Of a stretch of DNA of 64,000 nt, positions 51,271-59,359 are shown in pieces. Where the stretch lies: the NCBI RefSeq assembly GCF_001306035.1, contig NZ_LGCM01000039.1:179191-243190 (forward strand), written 5' to 3'. Source of the DNA: Levilinea saccharolytica (GTDB lineage: Bacteria > Chloroflexota > Anaerolineae > Anaerolineales > Anaerolineaceae). The translations under genes and the position numbers were made by a program. The first letter of the stretch is position 1. Every line of letters begins with the position of its first letter. The notes under the pieces were generated by a model. It searched no databases. It was not told where the DNA came from and saw only the letters and a list, made by a program, of their open reading frames with translations.

Positions 51271-51457
51271 CCTCTCGCGGCAGAATGGATTTCAGACGGC
51301 GGGCCAGTTCTCGGCGCGGCAGCAGAACTTTTCGGCCGCATTGGCAGCATTCCAGGCCAATATCAGCTCCCAACCGCACCACGCGCCACTCAAAGCCGCC
51401 GCACGGGTGCGGTTTCCGTAAAAGCACGTGATCGTCCTGGCGGAGTTCGGGCAGCAC
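51245..51457 (-). CDS. DUF951-family small protein
   Basis: This 70-residue protein has the DUF951 core [50 protein letters not shown] and CCQCG supply four cysteines, probably for a zinc site. The family occurs in Bacillota and Chloroflexota and has no established function. The start is GTG with no Shine-Dalgarno; a TATAAT hexamer ends 6 nt before it, which predicts a leaderless transcript. Confidence 0.85.
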   Translation of the reverse strand: MLPELRQDDHVLLRKPHPCGGFEWRVVRLGADIGLECCQCGRKVLLPRRELARRLKSILPREDAPGGPDS

Positions 51458-51491
51458 TTCGTGATTATACCACCCATGTTATAATCATGAA
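51458..51491. promoter_or_regulatory. Overlapping divergent promoters for DUF951 and the site-2 protease gene
   Basis: Two perfect TATAAT hexamers point apart: minus strand at 51464-51469 and plus strand at 51480-51485. Each has a weak -35 at 16 bp (TTCATG for minus, TTCGTG for plus), and each -35 lies beyond the other's -10. The DUF951 GTG begins 6 nt after its -10. The two promoters share almost the same 34 bp, so polymerase cannot occupy both at once. Confidence 0.6.
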
Positions 51492-51573
51492 CATCGGCGG
51501 AACGCGGGGCAAAGGCGTGCTTTAGCCAGCTCGCACACCGTTCTTGGCGGTCTTACCCAATAGAGGTTTTAAC

Positions 51574-52218
51574 ATGCTTGGTCTTTCCCCAGAAACATTA
51601 ATCGTGCGCCTGATCATCCTGTTGATCTCGCTGCCGGTGCATGAATTCGCCCACGCCTGGACGGCGGACCGCTTTGGCGATACCACCCCGCGCCAATATG
51701 GGCGGCTGACCCTTAACCCTTTGCGGCATCTGGACGTGGTGGGCAGCCTGATGATCCTCTTCGCGGGCTTTGGCTGGGCCAAACCCGTGCCGGTGAACCC
51801 CTACGCCCTGGGGCGCAAGTCTCCGGCGGCGCTCATGTGGGTGTCGCTGGCCGGGCCGATGTCCAATTTTCTCATGGCCCTCCTGGCTGTCATCCCCCTG
51901 CGCGCCGGGTGGGTGGAGCCCAGCGCGTACAGCGGCCTGGCGACCTTCACCGCCTACGGCTTCCTCCTGGATTTTATCTACATTAACCTGACCCTGATGC
52001 TCTTCAACCTGATCCCCCTGGCCCCGCTGGATGGGGATAAGATTGCCGATTACTTCTTCCCGCCGTCATGGGCGCGTGCTCTGGAGCGCATTCGCCCCTA
52101 CGGCCCCATGATGATCCTGGTGCTGTTCATCGGCCTGCCGTACGTGGGTGTGGACATTTACAGCATGCTCATCACCCCGGTTCTCTACAACCTTTTGTCC
52201 TTACTAGGAGTATTCTGA
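51574..52218 (+). CDS. Site-2 protease family (M50) membrane metalloprotease
   Basis: This 214-residue protein has about six hydrophobic spans, zinc motif HEFAH at 23-27 in LISLPVHEFAHAWTADRFGD, and NLIPLAPLDGDKI, which carries the third metal ligand Asp. FAGFGWAKPVPVNPYAL is the conserved loop of the short SpoIVFB/Rip-like group with no PDZ domain. The ATG at 51574 has AGAGG 7 nt upstream. Its stop overlaps the next start by 1 nt. The substrate is unknown. Confidence 0.9.
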   Translation: MLGLSPETLIVRLIILLISLPVHEFAHAWTADRFGDTTPRQYGRLTLNPLRHLDVVGSLMILFAGFGWAKPVPVNPYALGRKSPAALMWVSLAGPMSNFLMALLAVIPLRAGWVEPSAYSGLATFTAYGFLLDFIYINLTLMLFNLIPLAPLDGDKIADYFFPPSWARALERIRPYGPMMILVLFIGLPYVGVDIYSMLITPVLYNLLSLLGVF

Positions 52219-53216
52219 TGAGCAAAATTCAATTGACCATCTTAGGCCTGGGCCAAATTGGCGCATCTCTGGGTCTGGCCCTCAAGGCCCATACCGATCA
52301 GGTCACGCGTGTGGGCAACGACCTGGTGTTGGAAACGGCCCGCAAAGCCGAAAAGCTGGGCGCGGTGGATCAGGTGCAGATTAACCTGCACACCGCCGTG
52401 GAAAAGGCCGATCTGGTAGTGCTGGCCCTGCCGCCGGATCAGGTGCGCGAGACCCTGGCAATCATCGCCTCAGACCTCAAGGACGGGGCCGTGGTTTTGG
52501 ACTGCTCGCCGATGAGCCGCAGCGCCGCCCAATGGGCGCAGGAACTGCTTCCCGAAGGGCGCCATTTCGTCTCCTTCTGTCCCACCGTCAACCCTGCTTA
52601 CTTGATGGACTCCACTCGCGGGGTAAACGCGGCACACGAGGACCTCTTCACCAACAGTCTGATCTACCTGGCCGCCCCCCCAGCCACCGACCCTGACGCG
52701 GTCAAATTGGCCGCGGATCTGGCCACCCTGGTGGGCTCCAAACCGGTCTTCTCCGATGCGCACGAGCTGGACGGCCTGCTGGCGGCGCATTTCCTCCTCC
52801 CCCGCCTCACCGCCGCCGCCCTGATCAACGCCACCGTGGATGAACCCGGCTGGCCCGAAGGGCGAAAAATCGCCGGAATCAGCTACGCGGGCGTGACTCA
52901 CTTTGCCGAAGAGCAGGAAGAAAGCAAGAATCTGGGTAAATCGGCCCTGGAAAACAGCGACAACCTCGTGCGCGTGCTGAACAACCTCATCACCGCCCTG
53001 GTGCACCTGCGCGACGCCATCCAGAGTCAGGATGAAGAAAAGGTGCACAGCTGGCTGAAGCACGCCCAGGAAAGCCGCCTGACCTGGTGGGAACAGCGCC
53101 TGAAGAGCAATTGGGTCAGCACCTCGGCAGAACCACTGCCTTCCAGCACGCAAATGTTGGGCGGATTGTTCGGTTTGCGCCCGCGCGACAAAAAACGCGG
53201 TCCCGGCCAATCTTAA
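52218..53216 (+). CDS. Prephenate/arogenate dehydrogenase-like protein
   Basis: This 332-residue protein starts MSKIQLTILGLGQIGASLGLAL, the NAD(P)-binding Rossmann fold of TyrA enzymes. VVLALPPDQVRETLAIIASDLKDGAVVLDCSPMSRS, and a helical C-terminal half with ELDGLLAAHFLLPRLTAAAL, follow the TyrA layout. The consensus HPMAG loop of prephenate dehydrogenases is replaced by CPTVNPA, so it may act on another substrate. AGGAG precedes the ATG, which overlaps the protease stop by one base. The last 30 residues are Gly/Lys-rich. Confidence 0.72.
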   Translation: MSKIQLTILGLGQIGASLGLALKAHTDQVTRVGNDLVLETARKAEKLGAVDQVQINLHTAVEKADLVVLALPPDQVRETLAIIASDLKDGAVVLDCSPMSRSAAQWAQELLPEGRHFVSFCPTVNPAYLMDSTRGVNAAHEDLFTNSLIYLAAPPATDPDAVKLAADLATLVGSKPVFSDAHELDGLLAAHFLLPRLTAAALINATVDEPGWPEGRKIAGISYAGVTHFAEEQEESKNLGKSALENSDNLVRVLNNLITALVHLRDAIQSQDEEKVHSWLKHAQESRLTWWEQRLKSNWVSTSAEPLPSSTQMLGGLFGLRPRDKKRGPGQS

Positions 53217-53224
53217 CCGCCGCA

Positions 53225-53485
53225 ATGCCGTTTTACTGTTATCTTGTCGAGTGTGCAGACGGCAGTTACTACGCCGGTTGGACGACCGACCCGCAGCGCC
53301 GCGCGCGTCAGCACAACCTGGGCCGCGGCGCTCGTTATACGCGCATGCACGGCCCGGTGCGCCTGGTGTATGTGGAAGAACAAAGCGACCGTTCGGAAGC
53401 CATGCGCCGCGAGCGGGCCATTAAAAAGCTGAGCCATGCGCAAAAAAAGGCGCTGGCCCAATCGTTTACACCATCCGTGGAGTGA
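53225..53485 (+). CDS. GIY-YIG domain protein
   Basis: This 86-residue protein begins MPFYCYLVECADGSYYAGWTTDPQRRARQHN, the GIY-YIG fold's first two strands, with the catalytic Tyr and Arg in place, and RYTRMHGPVRLVYVEEQSDRSEAMRRERAIKKLS after it. It is a standalone UPF0213/YhbQ-type member; such proteins may nick DNA, but the biological role is unsettled. It lies 8 bp after the dehydrogenase gene and 3 bp before galK. Confidence 0.9.
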   Translation: MPFYCYLVECADGSYYAGWTTDPQRRARQHNLGRGARYTRMHGPVRLVYVEEQSDRSEAMRRERAIKKLSHAQKKALAQSFTPSVE

Positions 53486-53488
53486 AGT

Positions 53489-54658
53489 ATGCAGCCTTCC
53501 ATTTTCAATACGCTGGCCTCCCACATCCCCCAGGCGCGTTATCAAGTCACCGCACCTGGGCGGGTGAACCTTTTGGGGGAGCATGTGGATTACAACGACG
53601 GGTGGGTGCTTCCGGCGGCCATTGACCGCGCGGTGCACCTGTTGGCGGCCCCTCGCCCCGACCGCCGCGTGCGGCTGCATGCGCTGGATTTAGGCCAATC
53701 GGCCGAGTTTGATCTGGACGCGCTGGACAGCAAACGCAGCCCGCAGGGCGAACCGCTGCCCTCCTGGGCACTGTACCCGGCCGGGGTGGCCTGGGCTTTG
53801 GCCCAACGCGGGCTGCCCCTGAGCGGCGTGGAAGCCGTGTTTCAATCCAATGTGCCCATCGGCGCGGGTCTCAGCTCATCCGCCGCGGTGGAGGTGGCCT
53901 TTGCCGCCCTGTGGCGGCTGGCGGGCGGCTGGGAGATGGACAATATGACCCTGGCCCAGGCGGCTCAGGCGGGTGAAATTGGCTATGTGGGCGTCAACTG
54001 CGGCCTGATGGATCAATTTGCCAGCGCCAACGGGGTGGCGGATCACGCCGTGTGCCTGGATACGCGCACCCTGGCCTGGGAAGCCGTGCCCCTGCCCGCG
54101 GGCAGCGTGATTATCGTGGCCGATTCCGGTGTGCGCCGCACGCTGGCCACCTCGGCTTACAATGAACGCCGCGCCGCCTGTGAAGACGCAGTGCGCCGTC
54201 TGCAAGATCATCTCCCCCACATCCGCGCCCTGCGCGACGTCAGCTCAGAGCAGTTCGCGGCCCTCTCGGCCCACCTGCCCGCGCTCACTGCCCGCCGCGC
54301 CCGCCACGTGATCACCGAATGCGAACGGGTGCAGACCGCTCTGGAACTGCTTAAGAGCGCCCAGGCGGCCCCCTTTGGTCAGTTGATGTTCGCCGGGCAC
54401 GCCTCACTGCGCGATGATTACGAAGTGAGCTGCCCCGAATTGGATACGCTGGTTGAAATTGCCCGCACGCTGCCGGGCTGCTGGGGCGCACGCCTCACCG
54501 GAGCTGGGTTTGGCGGGTGTACGGTGAATTTGGTGGCCGAAGACGCGGCTCAGACTTTCATCACAGAGCTGCGCGGGCAGTATCAGCGCACCACCGGCCG
54601 CAGCGCAGAGGTGTATTTGTGCCGCGCCAGCCAGGGTGTGACCGCCCAAACCGTATAA
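53489..54658 (+). CDS. galK: Galactokinase
   Basis: This 389-residue GHMP kinase has the galactokinase signature GRVNLLGEHVDYN at 24-36, the ATP loop PIGAGLSSSAAVEVA and the C-terminal RLTGAGFGGCTVNLV. It phosphorylates galactose at C1, feeding the Leloir pathway. The substrate Glu-His-x-Asp site (GEHVD) is intact. It is co-directional with the GIY-YIG gene just upstream; no other gal genes are next to it. Related GHMP kinases (GalNAc, arabinose) cannot be fully excluded. Confidence 0.92.
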   Translation: MQPSIFNTLASHIPQARYQVTAPGRVNLLGEHVDYNDGWVLPAAIDRAVHLLAAPRPDRRVRLHALDLGQSAEFDLDALDSKRSPQGEPLPSWALYPAGVAWALAQRGLPLSGVEAVFQSNVPIGAGLSSSAAVEVAFAALWRLAGGWEMDNMTLAQAAQAGEIGYVGVNCGLMDQFASANGVADHAVCLDTRTLAWEAVPLPAGSVIIVADSGVRRTLATSAYNERRAACEDAVRRLQDHLPHIRALRDVSSEQFAALSAHLPALTARRARHVITECERVQTALELLKSAQAAPFGQLMFAGHASLRDDYEVSCPELDTLVEIARTLPGCWGARLTGAGFGGCTVNLVAEDAAQTFITELRGQYQRTTGRSAEVYLCRASQGVTAQTV

Positions 54659-54710
54659 CCCCCCTCCCGACCCCGAATCCTGACCCATTCGTTCTGTATT
54701 GGAGGATTCG

Positions 54711-55595
54711 ATGCACACTTCCCGTACCTTGTGGACCCTGAAACGATTTTCCGCTCTGGCGGCATTGCTGCTGCTGATGCTGGCCTGCAGTTTGCCCCTG
54801 GGACGCACCACCCCGCCCGCCCCCACCGAGCCGCCCGCGCCGCCCGCCGCCCCAGCCGCTCCGGCTGCCCCGGCAACGCCAACGGACACCGCCGTCCCGC
54901 CCACCGAAGCCGCCCCCGTGCCGGATATCAGCTATCAGGGTGTGTCCTTCTCCTGGGAGGACGGCGTGACCGCCAGCGCCCGCCCCGAAACCCTCCCGGC
55001 CGCCGCTGGGGCCGACCTGCCCCCCTGGGAACAGACCCCCGAGATGATCCAGTTCACGCTGGAAGGCTACGCCCTCTCCGGCCAGTTCCACACCCCGGCT
55101 GTGCGCATTTATCCCATCGAAGCCTACGCGCAGATGAACGAGTACATTCCGGAGATGGTCGCCAATTTGACCGCCGTGCTGAACACCCAGCCCGCCAGCC
55201 CCGAAGCGATCCCTTCGCTGCCGCTGTGGAACGCCGGGCAGATGATGCAGGCCAAAGTTCGCTATCTGAACTTCCAAAACGGGCGCGGGGTGGCCTTTTT
55301 GACCCAATACGGCCAATCCTTCTGGCCGATCAACAACGAAAGTCTGTTTTACATGTTCCAGGGGCTGACCAACGACGGGCGTTTCTGGGTGTCGGCGGTG
55401 CTGCCTGTTAACCACCCTTCGCTGCCCGTCAACGGGGACGCGGCGGGCATCACCGATTGGGACGCCTTCGCAGAGGGCTTCACCAACTATGTGGCCAGCA
55501 CCGAAGAAGCCCTTGCGGCCCAGGACGACGCCAGCTTCACCCCCAGCCTGGCCGCCCTGAACGCCATGCTGGAATCCATTCAGGTTTCGCGCTAA
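54711..55595 (+). CDS. Lipoprotein of unknown function
   Basis: This 294-residue protein has a signal peptide ending LLMLAC (Cys27), followed by a Pro/Ala/Thr tether of about 45 residues and a globular domain (ISYQGVSFSWEDGVTASARPETLPAAAG..., ending ALNAMLESIQVSR). GGAGG lies 5 nt before the ATG at 54711. The tether style is the same as in the importer binding proteins. Several Anaerolineae encode such proteins, but I know no assigned role. Confidence 0.75.
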   Translation: MHTSRTLWTLKRFSALAALLLLMLACSLPLGRTTPPAPTEPPAPPAAPAAPAAPATPTDTAVPPTEAAPVPDISYQGVSFSWEDGVTASARPETLPAAAGADLPPWEQTPEMIQFTLEGYALSGQFHTPAVRIYPIEAYAQMNEYIPEMVANLTAVLNTQPASPEAIPSLPLWNAGQMMQAKVRYLNFQNGRGVAFLTQYGQSFWPINNESLFYMFQGLTNDGRFWVSAVLPVNHPSLPVNGDAAGITDWDAFAEGFTNYVASTEEALAAQDDASFTPSLAALNAMLESIQVSR

Positions 55596-55615
55596 CCCCA
55601 GCGAATTTCACCAAT

Positions 55616-55662
55616 CAAAAAACTCCCCCAGGTTCGCTCTGGGGGAGTTTGTGTTGATATTT
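55616..55662. terminator. Bidirectional rho-independent terminator between convergent genes
   Basis: An 11-bp perfect stem (AACTCCCCCAG at 55621-55631, CTGGGGGAGTT at 55639-55649) and a 7-nt loop are flanked by an A run on the left and T-rich DNA on the right. It can stop the lipoprotein transcript from the left and the PRTase transcript from the right. Confidence 0.9.
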
Positions 55663-55680
55663 TTTCTATGGAGCGCAGGT

Positions 55681-56232
55681 TCAGTCGCTGAACACCGGCA
55701 GATGACCCAGCGAGATGATGTTGGCCCATTTGGCGCGCTCGCCCTCGGTGAAGATGGCCGCCTCGCCGCTGACCTCTGCGTTGGCCTTATTCATCAGCAG
55801 GCGCATGCCCTGCAGGGTGGAGCCGGTGCTGATGACGTCATCCAGGATGATGACCTTTTTGCCTTGCAGCAGCATCAGGTCTTTCTCGTCCAGGTACAGG
55901 GTCTGCGGCTCGCCGGTGGTGATGGACAGGGTCTGTGCCTGCAGGGCCTGGCCCATGTAGGGCTTGTAGGCTTTGCGCAGGATCACATAGGGCTTGCCGG
56001 TGACCACCGAAAGCTGGTGCGCCAGCGGGATGCTCTTTGATTCCGCCGTGACGATCACATCGTACACCACCGGCTTGAGTTTTTCAGCCAGAGCCGCTGC
56101 ACAGGCGCCCACCAGCTCGGTGTCGCCCAAAATATTCAAAATAGCAATCCGCAGCCCAGGTTTCACCTGGAACAGGCGCAAATCACGCTGCACCCCGGCG
56201 ATTTCAACAGGATAAACATCGCGCTTGGTCAT
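55681..56232 (-). CDS. Type I phosphoribosyltransferase (Apt/Xpt-like)
   Basis: This 183-residue PRTase has the PRPP loop KKVIILDDVISTGSTLQGMRLL and an upstream VYDVIVTAESKSIPLAHQLS for pyrophosphate contact. The lid region reads LRKAYKPYMGQALQAQTLSITT. The start at 56232 (MTKRDVYPVE) was chosen over an in-frame upstream codon. Family members salvage adenine or xanthine; the exact base is not clear from sequence. Confidence 0.85.
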   Translation of the reverse strand: MTKRDVYPVEIAGVQRDLRLFQVKPGLRIAILNILGDTELVGACAAALAEKLKPVVYDVIVTAESKSIPLAHQLSVVTGKPYVILRKAYKPYMGQALQAQTLSITTGEPQTLYLDEKDLMLLQGKKVIILDDVISTGSTLQGMRLLMNKANAEVSGEAAIFTEGERAKWANIISLGHLPVFSD

Positions 56233-56376
56233 TGAAGCATTCCTCCACAGCAGGATCAAAACTTGCGGCACAAAGTGTATCATAATTTGATGCGGATCAA
56301 AATGAGAAATTTCCCTCTTCCCCCTTCACAGAACATGTGGGGTAAAATAAATCCATTCTGACCGGAAGGAGCACCC

Positions 56377-57006
56377 ATGCAGCCCGAAGTCGCCCTGCGC
56401 GAAGTTGCCCAAGCGGTATCCGTATGCACCCGCTGTGCCCTGCACTTCTCCCGCAAGCGGTCTGTGCCCGGCGAAGGCCCGGCTGACGCGCAGGTCATGC
56501 TGATCGGTGAAGGTCCGGGGTTTCACGAAAACGAGCAGGGCCGGCCGTTTGTGGGGCAGGCCGGAAAATTCTTGGATGAGCTGTTGGCCCTGGCGGGGCT
56601 GAAGCGCACCGAGGTGTTCATCACCAACGTGGTCAAATGCCGCCCACCGGGCAACCGCGACCCGCTGCCGGAGGAATTGAGCGCATGCAGCGCCATGCTT
56701 GAGCAGCAGTTGGAAATCATCCATCCGCGGGTGATCGTCACCCTGGGGCGCTTTTCGATGGCGCGTTTTTTGCCCAACGCGCGCATCAGCGAAATCCACG
56801 GCCAGCCGCGCTGGGTAGATGATGGGTGCATGATCGTGCCCATGTACCACCCCGCCGCCGCCCTGCACCAGCCCAAGCTGCGCCCCGATCTGGAAGCCGA
56901 TTTTGCCCGCCTGCCGGGATATTTGCAGATGCAGCCCGGCCCGCAAAAGCCTTCTGTACCACCGAAGAAAGGAACCGAGGCTGAGACCCAATTGAGCCTG
57001 TTCTGA
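56377..57006 (+). CDS. Type-4 uracil-DNA glycosylase (4Fe-4S) with C-terminal beta-clamp motif
   Basis: This 209-residue repair enzyme removes uracil from DNA. The four cluster cysteines are C17, C20, C88 and C104. GEGPGFHENEQGRPFVGQAG is the family-4 catalytic loop, TNVVKCRPPGNRDP follows, and MYHPAAALHQP is the leucine-loop motif. After a Pro/Lys-rich linker the protein ends in QLSLF (205-209), the bacterial sliding-clamp binding consensus. GGAAGGAG precedes the ATG. Confidence 0.92.
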   Translation: MQPEVALREVAQAVSVCTRCALHFSRKRSVPGEGPADAQVMLIGEGPGFHENEQGRPFVGQAGKFLDELLALAGLKRTEVFITNVVKCRPPGNRDPLPEELSACSAMLEQQLEIIHPRVIVTLGRFSMARFLPNARISEIHGQPRWVDDGCMIVPMYHPAAALHQPKLRPDLEADFARLPGYLQMQPGPQKPSVPPKKGTEAETQLSLF

Positions 57007-57059
57007 TCCCCGCCTGGGGGCAATTCACTCGCGCTGCGGCGCCCATAATCGAGGAACCT

Positions 57060-58379
57060 ATGTCAAATTCTGTGCAGTCCCAGCTTGTTCAACAGTTAGA
57101 AAACAAAACCGCCACCGTCGCCATTTTGGGCCTGGGCTACGTGGGCCTGCCCCTGGCCGCCGTGATGGCCGAAGCGGGCTACCATGTGATCGGCATTGAC
57201 CCCGTCGCCGAAAAAGTGGATATGATCCAGCGCGGCGAAAGCTACGTGATGGATGTGCCCACCGAGCAGGTCGCCCGCTACGTGCGCGAAGGCCGCCTGG
57301 AGGCCACCACCGATTTTGCCGCCCTCTCCCGCGCTCAGGCGGTCAGCATCTGCGTGCCCACCCCCCTGCGCAAAACCGGCGACCCCGACCTGTCGTTCAT
57401 CGTCTCGGCCACCGAGGCTCTCTTCCCCTACATGCACCGCGGCATGGTGGTGGTGCTGGAATCCAGCACCTACCCCGGCACCACGCGCGAAATGGTGCTC
57501 TCGCGCCTGGAAGCCAGTGGGTTGAAAGCCGGTGAAGATTTCTTCCTGGCCTTCTCGCCCGAGCGCGTGGACCCCGGCCGCACGGATTGGACCACCTACA
57601 ACACCCCCAAGGTGGTGGGCGGTATCACCGAGGCCTGCTGCGATGTGTCGGTGGCCTGGTACCGCCAGGCGCTGGAAACCGTGGTGCGCGTGTCTTCCAC
57701 CGAAGTGGCCGAGATGGCCAAGCTGCTGGAAAACACCTTCCGCATGATCAACATCGCCATGGTCAACGAGCTGGCCATCATGTGCGACCGGCTGGGCGTG
57801 GATGTGTGGGAAGTGATTGACGCCGCCGCCACCAAGCCCTTCGGCTTCATGAAGTTCACCCCCGGCCCCGGCCTGGGCGGGCACTGCATCCCCATTGACC
57901 CGCTGTACCTGTCTTGGAAGCTCAAATCCCTCAAATACACGGCGCGCTTCATCGAGCTGGCCTCCGAAATCAACACCGGCATGCCGCGCTTCGCCGTCAC
58001 CAAGGTGCAGGACGCACTCAACGAGCACAGCAAAGCCCTCAAGGGCAGCGCGGTGCTGGTGTTGGGTGTGGCCTACAAGCCCGACATTGACGACCTGCGC
58101 GAATCGCCCGCGCTGGATGTGATCGGCCTGTTGGAGCAAAAGGGCGCGCACGTGAAATATCACGACCCCTTTATCCCCCACTTCGATCACGAAGGCCTGG
58201 CCATGACGGCCGTCAGCGACCTGATGACCGAGGTGCGCGCGGCCGACTGCGTGGTGATCATCACCAACCACAAAGCCTACGACTACGACGCCATTCTGGA
58301 AAACGCCAAACTCATCGTGGACACGCGCAACGCCCTGGGCGAGCGCGGCCGCACGCATCCCAAAGTTGTGAGGTTATAA
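57060..58379 (+). CDS. UDP-N-acetylglucosamine 6-dehydrogenase (WbpA-like)
   Basis: This 439-residue NAD-dependent dehydrogenase oxidises UDP-GlcNAc to UDP-GlcNAcA. The Rossmann GLGYVG is at 24-29, FSPERVDPGRTDW is the substrate loop, and the catalytic Cys is C276 in GPGLGGHCIPIDPLYLSWK, the wording typical of WbpA/WbpO enzymes. A GAGGAACCT site is just ahead of the ATG. With the epimerase and flippase that follow it makes a second uronate module, separate from the minus-strand one. Confidence 0.9.
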   Translation: MSNSVQSQLVQQLENKTATVAILGLGYVGLPLAAVMAEAGYHVIGIDPVAEKVDMIQRGESYVMDVPTEQVARYVREGRLEATTDFAALSRAQAVSICVPTPLRKTGDPDLSFIVSATEALFPYMHRGMVVVLESSTYPGTTREMVLSRLEASGLKAGEDFFLAFSPERVDPGRTDWTTYNTPKVVGGITEACCDVSVAWYRQALETVVRVSSTEVAEMAKLLENTFRMINIAMVNELAIMCDRLGVDVWEVIDAAATKPFGFMKFTPGPGLGGHCIPIDPLYLSWKLKSLKYTARFIELASEINTGMPRFAVTKVQDALNEHSKALKGSAVLVLGVAYKPDIDDLRESPALDVIGLLEQKGAHVKYHDPFIPHFDHEGLAMTAVSDLMTEVRAADCVVIITNHKAYDYDAILENAKLIVDTRNALGERGRTHPKVVRL

Positions 58380-58381
58380 TC

Positions 58382-59359
58382 ATGGGCCACTATCTGGTCA
58401 CCGGTGCGGCCGGTTTCATCGGTGCGCGCGTTGTGGAAATGCTGCTGGCCGACGGGCACAGTGTGGAAGGCGTGGACAACCTGTGCGACGCTTATGATGT
58501 GCGCCTGAAAGAATACCGTCTGGCGCGTCTGACCCCGCACGCGAATTTTCATTACCACCCTGTGGACATCAGCGAGATGAGCGCGGTGCAGCAGGTCTTC
58601 GCGCACAGCGCCCCCCTGGACGGGGTGATTAACCTGGCCGCCCGCGCCGGGGTGCGCGCCAGCGTGGAAAATCCCTGGGTGTTCCTGTCCACCAACACCA
58701 CCGGCACGCTCAACCTGCTGGAAAGCTGCCGCCAGTACGGGGTGAAGAAGTTCGTCCTGGCCTCCACCTCCTCCATTTACGGCGCGGACGCCCCCTACCC
58801 CACCCCCGAAACCGCCAGCTCCGACCGCCCCTTGCAGCCCTACGCCGCCAGCAAAAAAGGCGCTGAGGCCATGTGCCACGCCTACCATTACCTGAACGGC
58901 ATAGATGTGACCATCTTCCGCTATTTCACCGTGTACGGTCCTGCCGGACGCCCGGACATGGTTATGTTCCGCTTTGTGCAGTGGATCAGCGAAGGCCGGC
59001 CGGTGCGCCTCAACGGCGACGGCGAGCAGTCGCGCGGCTTCACCTACGTGGACGACATCGCCCGCGGCACGATCCTGGGCCTCAAGCCGGTGGGATATGA
59101 GATCATCAACCTGGGCGGGCACGAGACCATCACCATGAACGAGATGATCCGCTCCCTGGAAGAGATGATCGGCCGCAAGGCGGATGTGACCCATCTGCCC
59201 CTGCACCCCGCCGACATGCTCACCAACTGGGCGGACGTCAGCAAGGCCCGCCGCCTGTTGGGCTGGGAACCGCAGGTGAACCTTCAGGAAGGCATGCGCA
59301 GCCTGGTGGATTGGTACATGCAGGAACGCGCCTGGACTTCGCAAGTCATCACGGCATGA
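58382..59359 (+). CDS. UDP-sugar 4-epimerase (extended SDR; GalE/CapI-like)
   Basis: This 325-residue NAD-binding enzyme has VTGAAGFIGARV at the N-terminus, VLASTSSIYG with the catalytic Ser, PYAASKKGAE with Tyr-x3-Lys, and RYFTVYGPAGRPDM with RGFTYVDDIARG in the sugar-binding half. This resembles UDP-glucuronate or UDP-GlcNAcA 4-epimerases. It begins 2 bp after the dehydrogenase stop, so it probably epimerises that enzyme's product. The flippase start overlaps its stop by 4 nt. Confidence 0.88.
   Translation: MGHYLVTGAAGFIGARVVEMLLADGHSVEGVDNLCDAYDVRLKEYRLARLTPHANFHYHPVDISEMSAVQQVFAHSAPLDGVINLAARAGVRASVENPWVFLSTNTTGTLNLLESCRQYGVKKFVLASTSSIYGADAPYPTPETASSDRPLQPYAASKKGAEAMCHAYHYLNGIDVTIFRYFTVYGPAGRPDMVMFRFVQWISEGRPVRLNGDGEQSRGFTYVDDIARGTILGLKPVGYEIINLGGHETITMNEMIRSLEEMIGRKADVTHLPLHPADMLTNWADVSKARRLLGWEPQVNLQEGMRSLVDWYMQERAWTSQVITA

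Noticed and set aside
57096..58358. A 420-residue minus-strand open frame opposite the UDP-GlcNAc dehydrogenase
   Set aside because: It is Gly/His-rich antisense sequence with no domain, while the plus-strand gene has all catalytic motifs.
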